Positions 8,701 to 16,264 of a stretch of 47,960 nucleotides of DNA are shown piece by piece (the stretch's first letter is position 1; each line of letters starts with the position of its first letter). The DNA is from Pelatocladus maniniholoensis HA4357-MV3 (GTDB lineage: Bacteria > Cyanobacteriota > Cyanobacteriia > Cyanobacteriales > Nostocaceae), in the NCBI GenBank assembly GCA_019359115.1, contig JAHHHW010000108.1, positions 1 through 47,960 on the forward strand, written 5' to 3'. The translations under genes and the position numbers were made by a program. The notes under the pieces were generated by a model. The model had not been told where the DNA came from and did not search any database. It saw only the letters and a program-made list of their open reading frames with translations.

Positions 8701-11700
8701 AAGCTTTGCACAACGGACATCAAGTTAATCTCCCACACACAAAAGATAAATCCTCTGAGGTAAATACTCTGTCTACATCCCCTATTCAAAAGACAGATCA
8801 GACGCCCATCTCCCAACCTGTCAATACACACCGCAGCGAGTCCACACCAGTTGCAAACGGTAATAAACCAGAAAAATCTTCTGATCTAAACAAATACCCT
8901 CAAGCAACTCCTAAAGCACAAATGCAAACAAGTCCAGAACTTACTCAAAATTATCAACTAGTTTTAGATAGTTTAGAATATAGCCTCATAGAATTCAATC
9001 GCAATCAACGTGACGCCTTACATGTTCATGAACAATCTTTGAAGCATCAAACGGAATATACCAAAACCTTTTTCCAACTGATGCAGCAACAGAATTCTTT
9101 GCTGGTAAATGATCAATTCCCTCACCAAGATGCGGAAACCAAACAAATAGCCCTCTCCTACTCTGAGCGCAGCATCATGCGCTTTCACGAACATCATGGT
9201 GAAACACTGCGTGTCCACGAGCAATATCTAAACCATCAAACAGAACAAACCAAAAAGTTTTTCCAATTGCTCCAGCAACATTACAGTCAGCTACTTGCTA
9301 CCATAAACACGGAACAGCCCACAGTATTGCCATCAGAAACGACATCTATTGTTAGTGATGAACATACTTCTGTTGCTCCAGTTGCAGTCAATGATAGAAC
9401 TACCACATCTGTTGCTGTACCCACTCACAGCTTTATAACTAACTTTGAGCCTGTTTTAGTCAATGGCACAAGCAATGGTGTGAGTAATGGTGTTAGCAAT
9501 GGTACTTACAATAGCACTAGTAACGACACAAAAGCAATCTCCGTAAAAACCTCTGATACTCTTGTCATTCCAACTTCAGATGTGCCGTCATTACCTATAA
9601 CCATTGATGAACCCACCTTTATTCAGACTCTACTAAACATAGTCAGTGAAAAGACGGGCTATCCGGTAGGAATGCTGGAACTGTCGATGGATATAGAGGT
9701 GGACTTGGGAATTGATGCCGTTAAAAGAGTTGAAATTCTGGGATCATTACTGGAATTATACCCATATTTGTCCAAACCCAATCTCGAAGAACTAGAAAAA
9801 CGACGTAGCCTTGGTCAAATCGTAGAATATTTGCGGACTCTGCTTCCAGGAAGTACTGACGTTGAATCTGCACCTGGGAAGACAGCACAAGAAGTTGCTT
9901 GGAATGAGGCTAAGAGCAGCGAAGTAAGTGACGTGGGGACGCGGGGAACAAAAGACGCGAAGAGTGAAAATATACAAATAATTTCTTCCGCAGTTCCCCT
10001 CACTTTTACTACTTCCGAAGAAGCAACTTCACCAGTTTCCTCCTCCGATTTAACTGATCTCAGTCAAATTCTGCTAAACGTAGTTAGTGAAAAGACAGGC
10101 TATCCAGTTGAAATGTTGGAGCTGTCAATGGATATGGAGGCAGATTTAGGTATTGATTCCATTAAACGAGTTGAGATTTTGGGAGGGCTATTAGAATTAT
10201 GCCCAGATTTGCCTAAGCCCAATCCTGAAGAACTGGGAGAATTACGTACTCTTAGTCAAATCGTTGACTATATGAAACAACAGGCTAATGTGCTGGAAAA
10301 AAAAACACTTCTAGCCGAGCCTTGCAACCAGCAATCTGAAGTAAATCATAATATTCTCCGCAGTTCAGTTCATCTCAAATTCCTTCCTGAACCAGATATA
10401 TTAGATTTTTCCTTACCTGAGAAGTATATCGCCTTGCTTACTGATGATGGCACCCCCATGACTTCAGAACTAGCTCTAGCTCTTTTACAGGGTGATTGGA
10501 AAGTAGTTGTGTTGAGTTTTCCTAAAACCTTAATTGCAGATCAATTACCTTTACCAGAAGGAATCAATCGGGTTGTGCTGGCAAATTTGAGCGAGGAGCA
10601 TTTGCAACATCAGTTAGAAGCGATCGCTTCTCAGTATGGTCAAATTGCTGCTTTTATCCATCTCAATCCTGATAGCCATGATGATACAAGTAATCACGTC
10701 CGTTACTTGGAAACTGAGAAAGCACTTCTGCGTCACGTTTTTCTCATCGCCAAACACCTCAAAACATCACTCAATCAAGCAGCATCTCAAGGATGCAGTT
10801 GCTTCCTTAGCGTTGCTCGTCTTGATGGCCAGTTTGGGCTAGGCTGTAAAACTAATTTTGGTGCCATTAGTAGCGGATTATTTGGACTAACCAAAAGCCT
10901 GAATCAGGAATGGGAAACTGTATTTTGCCGTGCAATTGATCTAAGTCCCGATATAAATACTCAAACATCAGTACAGTATATCCTTAACGAACTTCATGAT
11001 CCCAATCGGTTAATTGCTGAAGTTGGATATAGCTCACAAGGACGAACAACGTTAGTGTGCAAGCCGGAGAGATGGGGACATGGAGGACATGGAGGACACG
11101 GAGGATATGGGGACACAGAGGACATTTTTTCTCCCTTGTCTGTCTCCTCTTCTCATTCTCTCAATCCCCAATCCCAAGTTTTTCTTGTCAGTGGTGGTGC
11201 AAGGGGAATCACAGCTGAATGTGTCATCAAGCTGGCGCAGTGTTATCAATGCAAGTTCATTCTGCTAGGGCGTTCGCCTGTAGATCCTGAACCTGTGTGG
11301 GCTGAAGGCTGCTCGACAGAAGGGGAATTGAAAAAGCGGATTATGGATGATTTTATCGCCAGAGGAGAAAAGCCTACACCTGCAATGGTGCAGAAAAAGT
11401 ACAAGGGTATTTCATCTAGACGAGAAATTCAAGCAACGCTACGAGCAATTGAGAAAGCTGGTGGACAAGCGGAATATCTGAGCGTAGATATCACCGATGC
11501 AACACAACTTCAAGAGCAAGTTGCTACAGCAGTTGAGCGTTTAGGTGAAGTAACCGGAATTATTCATGGGGCTGGTAATCTAGCAGATAAGCGAATTGAA
11601 AATAAATCAGAACGGGATTTTGAAATTGTTTATGCTGCCAAAGTTGCAGGTCTGGAAAACATGCTACATTGCGTGTCACCTAGCCAACTTAATTATTTAG

Positions 11701-12869
11701 TGTTATTTTCCTCGGTAGTTGGTTTTTACGGGAATATTGGTCAGTCAGATTATGCGATCGCCAATGAAATTCTCAACAAGTCCGCTCATCTTGTTAAACG
11801 CAACTATCCAAATTGTCATGTCGTTGCAATTAATTGGGGACCTTGGGATAGTGGCATGGTAACACCAGAATTGAAGAAAGCTTTTGCCGAAAGAAGCATA
11901 GAGACTATTCCTATAGAACTTGGAACTCAGATGTTAGTTAATGAACTAGCACCAGTAAATCAACAAACTACCCAAGTAGTAATAGGTAGTCCCTTAGTGT
12001 ACATACCTCAGTCGTCCAACCCAGATCTGAAAAAATATCGTATCCAGCGCCGATTAATCTTAGCAGCCAATCCATTTTTACAAGATCATGTCATTGCTGG
12101 CCGTCCAGTTTTACCTGCTACTTGCGCTCTCACATGGATTGCTAATACCTGTGAACAACTTTATCCTGGCTACAAAATCTTTAGTTGCTCAAACTTCAAA
12201 GTTTTGAAAGGAATTGTTTTTGATAAAACTCAGCCAACTGAATACATTTTAGATTTGCAAGAAATTTCTAAAAACGATGTTGATGAGATACAGTTTGATG
12301 CTAAAATATGGAGTAAGAATCTAGAAGGGAAAACTCGTTATCATTTCAGCAGCCAGCTAAAGATTAAGCAGAAAATTCCAGTTTCTCCTAATTATGATTC
12401 GCTTAATTTAAAAAGGGAAGAAATAACACTCGGTTCTAATAAATCACTTTATCAAAACGGGGCATCAAGCTTATTTCATGGAGCTTCTTTTCAGGGTGTA
12501 AAAACTATCTTAAATGCTAGCTCTGAAAAAATAACTCTAGAATGTGCTTTGTCAAATGTTGAGGAAAGAAAACAAGGGCAATTTCCTGTAAAAACTTTTA
12601 ATCCCTATATTGCAGATGTTCAAGTTCATGCACTTTGGCTTTGGACGCAATATTTTCATCAGCAAGGTTGTTTACCATCAGAAATTAAAACTTTTGAACA
12701 GTTCGCACCTATACCATTTGATAAACCCTTTTACGTTTCTTGCGAAGTAAAATTGAAGACAGAATCATCTGTGACTGCTGATGTGATTGCACATGATATT
12801 CAAGGGAAAGTATATAATCGCATGATTGGAGCAAAAGGAACTATTTTACCCAGAAGATTTAAAGATTAG
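5715..12869 (+). CDS. PfaA-like megasynthase KS-AT-ACP-ACP-KR-DH
   Basis: 2384 residues; iterative type I PKS of the secondary-lipid/PUFA-synthase type, related to HglE and myxobacterial Pfa2. Order: short N-terminal helix; KS (about 50-490; Cys252 in DAACASS, His in EAHGTGT and IGHAK); AT (about 585-900; FSGQGSQ, Ser724 in GHSFGE); a linker with two related helical repeats (about 1083-1131 and 1143-1194); two ACPs; KR (NADP site SGGARGI near 1827; SS, YAIAN); and a C-terminal DH (His2125 in DHVIAGRPVLP, Asp2301 in ADVQVH). ACP2 keeps the carrier serine (Ser1482 in LGIDSIKR). In ACP1 it is Ala1335 (LGIDAVKR), so ACP1 cannot be loaded. Low-complexity inserts lie near residues 1250-1275 and 1787-1800. 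There is no thioesterase. It is the first gene of the 14-gene run. Confidence 0.93.
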   Translation: MAASRIEVDFAQLQKEVSNCEKALHKLIQVKKMMSANATETHKINRRLQQNPVAIIGMASIFPQSKNLREYWEKIIRQVDCITDVPPSRWNIEDYYDPNPKAPDKTYCKRGGFIPEIEFNPMEFGLPPNLLEVTDVSQLLGLVVAKAAIEDAGYGETRQFNRERTGVILGVALARQLAMPLATRLEYPIWEKVLKSSGLSDQDTQKIIEKIKSAYVPWEENAFPGMLANIVSGRIANRLDLGGMNCVVDAACASSLGALAMSISELVDHRADMMLTGGVDTDNSIVAYMCFSKTPAVSPSQNTKPFDAQSDGMMLAEGIGMLVLKRLEDAIRDNDRIYAVIKGIGASSDGRYKSIYAPRPEGQVRALHRAYEDAGFSPTSVGLIEAHGTGTMVGDPTEFTALKEVFSENNSRTQHIALGSVKSQIGHAKAAAGAASLIKTALALHHKVLPATINITQPHPKLGLENSPLYLNTETRPWICSQGEVPRRAGVSSFGFGGTNYHIVLEEYSSEHDRPYRLHNTPQSVLLFASTPEQLRSRCQEILGQLQSPEKERSYAQLIATCQSSEIPATNARVGFVAESLTEACKLLQISIDLLTNKSQAESWEHPQGIYYRKTNLPTEGKVVALFSGQGSQYLEMGRELVINFPCLRQTYSQIDNLFCKDGLKPVSEIVFPRPVFDQAQKQSQVEALQKTEYAQAAIGAFSVGLYKLLQQGGFKPDFLVGHSFGELTALWAAGVLSEEDYFFLVKARGQAMAAPNDPEFDAGAMLAVKGDVSQVEEIIKNFPLVTIANLNSPNQVVLAGAKAEISQVQEQLKAKAYSTVLLPVSAAFHTPLVTHAQKPFTQAIEGIHFNEPIMPVYTNVTGKCYPQEPQAIQKILKQHLINQVHFKQEIENIYAQGGYCFIEFGPKGILTKLVKDILCDQPHLAVALNGSYQKDSDRCFREAVMQLRVAGLSLKNPDLYQLEQKTPEVKNNKQLIVQLNGSNYISEKRKQAFEKALHNGHQVNLPHTKDKSSEVNTLSTSPIQKTDQTPISQPVNTHRSESTPVANGNKPEKSSDLNKYPQATPKAQMQTSPELTQNYQLVLDSLEYSLIEFNRNQRDALHVHEQSLKHQTEYTKTFFQLMQQQNSLLVNDQFPHQDAETKQIALSYSERSIMRFHEHHGETLRVHEQYLNHQTEQTKKFFQLLQQHYSQLLATINTEQPTVLPSETTSIVSDEHTSVAPVAVNDRTTTSVAVPTHSFITNFEPVLVNGTSNGVSNGVSNGTYNSTSNDTKAISVKTSDTLVIPTSDVPSLPITIDEPTFIQTLLNIVSEKTGYPVGMLELSMDIEVDLGIDAVKRVEILGSLLELYPYLSKPNLEELEKRRSLGQIVEYLRTLLPGSTDVESAPGKTAQEVAWNEAKSSEVSDVGTRGTKDAKSENIQIISSAVPLTFTTSEEATSPVSSSDLTDLSQILLNVVSEKTGYPVEMLELSMDMEADLGIDSIKRVEILGGLLELCPDLPKPNPEELGELRTLSQIVDYMKQQANVLEKKTLLAEPCNQQSEVNHNILRSSVHLKFLPEPDILDFSLPEKYIALLTDDGTPMTSELALALLQGDWKVVVLSFPKTLIADQLPLPEGINRVVLANLSEEHLQHQLEAIASQYGQIAAFIHLNPDSHDDTSNHVRYLETEKALLRHVFLIAKHLKTSLNQAASQGCSCFLSVARLDGQFGLGCKTNFGAISSGLFGLTKSLNQEWETVFCRAIDLSPDINTQTSVQYILNELHDPNRLIAEVGYSSQGRTTLVCKPERWGHGGHGGHGGYGDTEDIFSPLSVSSSHSLNPQSQVFLVSGGARGITAECVIKLAQCYQCKFILLGRSPVDPEPVWAEGCSTEGELKKRIMDDFIARGEKPTPAMVQKKYKGISSRREIQATLRAIEKAGGQAEYLSVDITDATQLQEQVATAVERLGEVTGIIHGAGNLADKRIENKSERDFEIVYAAKVAGLENMLHCVSPSQLNYLVLFSSVVGFYGNIGQSDYAIANEILNKSAHLVKRNYPNCHVVAINWGPWDSGMVTPELKKAFAERSIETIPIELGTQMLVNELAPVNQQTTQVVIGSPLVYIPQSSNPDLKKYRIQRRLILAANPFLQDHVIAGRPVLPATCALTWIANTCEQLYPGYKIFSCSNFKVLKGIVFDKTQPTEYILDLQEISKNDVDEIQFDAKIWSKNLEGKTRYHFSSQLKIKQKIPVSPNYDSLNLKREEITLGSNKSLYQNGASSLFHGASFQGVKTILNASSEKITLECALSNVEERKQGQFPVKTFNPYIADVQVHALWLWTQYFHQQGCLPSEIKTFEQFAPIPFDKPFYVSCEVKLKTESSVTADVIAHDIQGKVYNRMIGAKGTILPRRFKD
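11069..11118. repeat. In-frame GGACATGGA-type tandem repeat
   Basis: Inside the megasynthase gene, about five degenerate 9-bp units (GGACATGGA, GGACACGGA, GGATATGGG) encode a His/Gly-rich stretch, W-G-H-G-G-H-G-G-H-G-G-Y-G-D. It sits between the two halves of the ketoreductase. A related G-rich segment at 9933-9966 (GTGGGGACGCGGGGAACA) lies between the ACPs. Both resemble short dispersed cyanobacterial repeats that inserted into linker regions without breaking the frame. Confidence 0.6.
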
Positions 12870-12870
12870 A

Positions 12871-12920
12871 AGGATAAAAAAGGACAAGGAGATATTTGTG
12901 AGTCCTTGTCTCTCCATCCT
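12871..12920 (+). promoter_or_regulatory. Intercistronic stem-loop
   Basis: The 89-bp gap between the first two synthase genes carries an 8-bp perfect stem (GACAAGGA at 12883-12890 with TCCTTGTC at 12903-12910). A weaker outer pairing (AGGAT with ATCCT) surrounds it. No T-run follows, so it looks like an mRNA-stabilising or partial-attenuation hairpin rather than a terminator. Confidence 0.5.
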
Positions 12921-12958
12921 AATTTATCTCCAAAAAATACATAGCTAGAGATTAAATA

Positions 12959-15900
12959 ATGGAAAACTATGAACAAATTAAAAATCCTAAAGTAGCCATT
13001 GTCGGTATGGATTGCTTTTTAGGTGGTTGTCAAGGATTAGATGCTTTTGAACGCAGTATTTATGAAGCAAATCAACACTTTACTAACTTTCCTTATGAGA
13101 GATGGCAAGAAGTTAAAAACCAAGATATTTTGCTCAAAAACAATAATTTTGACACTGAATTTGCACCTTTAGGAGCGTATATCAAAGATTTTGAAATAGA
13201 TTTTTTGGATTTTAAATTAGCATCTGAAGAAGACAAATTCAAACCTCAAGAACTGTTGATGCTTAAGGTTGCTGACAATGCGCTCAAAGATGTAAAATTA
13301 AACAAAGGAAGCAGGGTGGCAGTTATTATTGTCGCCGCAACAGAACTTTCTCTTCGTATTCTTAAACCAGAAGCGAAAGACACTATTTCCAATCTCTGGA
13401 ATTTTGCAGATCCTTTATTCACACTAGTTGCCGAACAACATTCTATATTCAAAGCTTTGGAGGTTGCAAAAAAGCTACTTGCAATTCGAGAAGTAGATGC
13501 TGTTGTTGTTGGTGCTGTCGAGCTAGCTGAGAATAGCCTTAGTGTTTTAGTGCAAAATCAAACGGCAAAATCCAACACAGGTGTTAATACTTTAAGTTAT
13601 GACCAGAATGTTAATGGTTGGATGCTAGGCGAAGGTGCAGCCGCCGTAGTATTGAAGCTCCACAAAACAGCACAACAAGACAATGACCGTATCTATGCGG
13701 TAGTTGATGCTCTCAATATCTTGAAGGATAATTCTTCTTCTCACGCGATTCCTGACTCAAAAGCAGTCACGCAAGTATGTCAACTTGCTTTTGATTTGGC
13801 AGGTATTAAACCCAAGGACATTGGCTATCTAGAAGTTTTTGCCAGTGGGGTTCCTCAGCAAGATGAGTCAGAAATGCTAGGTTTGATTCGAGCTTATCAG
13901 ACTTCTGAGCCTGATCTGTGTTGTGCGATTGGTAGTGTCAAAGCCAACATTGGTCATACCTCTGCTGCATCAGGAATAGTCAGTTTAATTAAAACAGCAC
14001 TCTGTTTGTATCACCGTTACATTCCTGGTGTTCCTCACTGGTCTGCTCCCAAAATGCCGCAAATCTGGCAGAATAGTCCGTTTTATGTTGCTCCTGAATC
14101 AAAGCCTTGGTTTTTAGAGAAAGGAGCTACTAAAAGAATTGCTGCCATTAACAGTATGGAGATAGATGGCAGTTACGCACATTTAATTTTATCGGAGGAA
14201 GCAACTCAGATACATCGTAGCAGCAGATATTTAGAGCAAATGCCTTTTTATCTTTTTGCGATCGCAGCTGAGGATTGTTCTACATTATTAGAGCAGATCG
14301 GTTCCCTAGAACAAACAATTGCCAATTCCTCTTCTCTATTTGCTGCTGCAAGCATTACTTTTAAAGCTTTTCAACAGCGTCAAAATGCCACTTATGCACT
14401 GGCAATTCTCGGACGTAATCAACAAGAATTGACGCGGGAAATTCAGCGCGCTCTTAAAGGTGTTGCAGATGCTTTCAATACAGGTAAAGACTGGCAAACA
14501 CCTGTAGGTAGCTATTTTACGCCCAAACCATTGGGTAACAAAGGTAGTGTTGCTTTCGTTTATCCTGGTGCTTACAGTTCTTATCTTGGAATTGCCCGCA
14601 ATCTCTTCCGCTTGTTTCCCAAAATTTATGAAGATCCAATCATCAAAAGCGTTTACACTCGTGTCAACAATATAGAAAAAATTCTCTATCCCAGAAGTCT
14701 GAACAAATTATCAACAAGGCACTTAGAAAAGTTGGAACAGCAATTGATAGATGATCCAGTTGCAATGCTCGAATCTGAGGTTGGCGTTGCTGGACTATTG
14801 ACTGCTATTCTGAGAAATTATTTCCAACTACAGCCCCAATTTGCCTTTGGGTATAGCTTGGGTGAAACGAGTATGATGCTTTCTCAGGGTATCTGGACAC
14901 ACTTTCACGAAGGTAGTGAAGGCTTGAGTTCATCTGCTTTGTTTAAAACACAGTTGTCCGGCCCTAAAAATGCAGTTCGCAAATATTGGGAATTACCCCA
15001 GGAACAGGATAGTGAAGGTAAAGAGTTCTGGAGTACGTACGTTCTCATGTGTCCAGTTTCTCGCGTTCGAGAAGTTCTTAGACATGAGGAGAATGTGTAC
15101 TTAACTCTCATCAATACTCCAGAAGAAGTGGCGATCGCTGGTGATACAAAAGCCTGTCAAAGGGTGATTAAAACTCTAAATTGTGATGCTTTCAATGCTC
15201 CTTTCAATCATGTAATTCATTGTGAGCCAATACGTTCTGAATACGATGCACTTGTTAAACTAAATACCTTACCTATTCAAAACGTACCAAATACCGTTTT
15301 TTATTCTGCCGCAGAATACAAACCTATTACTCTTAACAGTGATTCTATTGGACACAATATTGCCAAAGTGCTTGTTCAACAGCTTGATTTCCCTCGGCTA
15401 GTTCAGCGCGTCTGGGACGACGGCGCCAGAATATTTATTGAAGTTGGTGCTGGAAATAACTGCTCAAGATGGATTAGTGGAAACCTCAAGCAAAAAGAAC
15501 ACATGATGGTTTCTCTAAATAAGAGAGGGATAGACGAGCATACTTGTATTGTTAAAGCATTAGTAAAGCTCCTCAGTCATAGGGTAAAAATGGACTTGTC
15601 CTCACTATATTCTCAAGTTCAAGAAAATAATATAAAAAGTCAATCTAAGCTTAAAACTATAACTTGGAACGGCAATGAATTGAACATTGCATCATTAAAC
15701 AATACAGACAAAAAAAAATTCCAAGATACAGTTTCAGGTATTTCGATTAATGGTGAAGAAAAACGACAGTATAACATACTGGATTTTAAAGAGTTTGAAC
15801 GTTTGGATCATTGTTTTAAGCACAATTCTGTAAAAAGTTTTGAATTTGCAGAAAAATCACAAAATTCAAATGTGAATACGATACAGGATGAAAATTCTCA

Positions 15901-16129
15901 ATACTTCTCTGCTTATAGTTCAAGCATTCATACTTCTGTTCAGCAAGAGCGTATGATAAATTTCCGAAAGAATTTATATCAAAATCTCAGTGAAAACACT
16001 TCTCGTATTACCAAATCTCACAGTAATTTTTTAGAAATACGACAAGAATCATTGCTTCAAATAAGTGCTATTATTCACCTTCAGTTAGATTGTTTACAGC
16101 ATATTTTTCATAGCAAACATCACTCATAG
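12959..16129 (+). CDS. PfaC/HglC-like chain length factor plus acyltransferase
   Basis: 1056 residues. The N-terminal 420 residues have a ketosynthase fold but are inactive for condensation. The nucleophile Cys is Gln160 (VAEQHSIF) and the first catalytic His is lost (EVFASGV in place of EAHGTGT), while the second remains (NIGHTSAASG). This Cys-to-Gln change is the hallmark of chain length factors. An AT-like domain follows (about 515-850) with Ser633 in GYSLGE. The tail (about 860-1056) is low complexity and ends in a helical segment resembling the linker repeats of the first protein. Unlike bacterial PfaC it lacks an active KS and FabA-type dehydratases. It should pair with the KS of the PfaA-like protein to set chain length. 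Confidence 0.87.
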   Translation: MENYEQIKNPKVAIVGMDCFLGGCQGLDAFERSIYEANQHFTNFPYERWQEVKNQDILLKNNNFDTEFAPLGAYIKDFEIDFLDFKLASEEDKFKPQELLMLKVADNALKDVKLNKGSRVAVIIVAATELSLRILKPEAKDTISNLWNFADPLFTLVAEQHSIFKALEVAKKLLAIREVDAVVVGAVELAENSLSVLVQNQTAKSNTGVNTLSYDQNVNGWMLGEGAAAVVLKLHKTAQQDNDRIYAVVDALNILKDNSSSHAIPDSKAVTQVCQLAFDLAGIKPKDIGYLEVFASGVPQQDESEMLGLIRAYQTSEPDLCCAIGSVKANIGHTSAASGIVSLIKTALCLYHRYIPGVPHWSAPKMPQIWQNSPFYVAPESKPWFLEKGATKRIAAINSMEIDGSYAHLILSEEATQIHRSSRYLEQMPFYLFAIAAEDCSTLLEQIGSLEQTIANSSSLFAAASITFKAFQQRQNATYALAILGRNQQELTREIQRALKGVADAFNTGKDWQTPVGSYFTPKPLGNKGSVAFVYPGAYSSYLGIARNLFRLFPKIYEDPIIKSVYTRVNNIEKILYPRSLNKLSTRHLEKLEQQLIDDPVAMLESEVGVAGLLTAILRNYFQLQPQFAFGYSLGETSMMLSQGIWTHFHEGSEGLSSSALFKTQLSGPKNAVRKYWELPQEQDSEGKEFWSTYVLMCPVSRVREVLRHEENVYLTLINTPEEVAIAGDTKACQRVIKTLNCDAFNAPFNHVIHCEPIRSEYDALVKLNTLPIQNVPNTVFYSAAEYKPITLNSDSIGHNIAKVLVQQLDFPRLVQRVWDDGARIFIEVGAGNNCSRWISGNLKQKEHMMVSLNKRGIDEHTCIVKALVKLLSHRVKMDLSSLYSQVQENNIKSQSKLKTITWNGNELNIASLNNTDKKKFQDTVSGISINGEEKRQYNILDFKEFERLDHCFKHNSVKSFEFAEKSQNSNVNTIQDENSQYFSAYSSSIHTSVQQERMINFRKNLYQNLSENTSRITKSHSNFLEIRQESLLQISAIIHLQLDCLQHIFHSKHHS

Positions 16130-16264
16130 AAGATTTATAAGTTATGCACAAGCTGCTAAATAATTGCGGAACCAAAAAACACCTAGTTTCAAGTTTACGT
16201 TTCTGTAAAGATATAAAGCTGGGCATTACTACTTCTTATTTTCATAAACTAGAGGGCTAATAAC

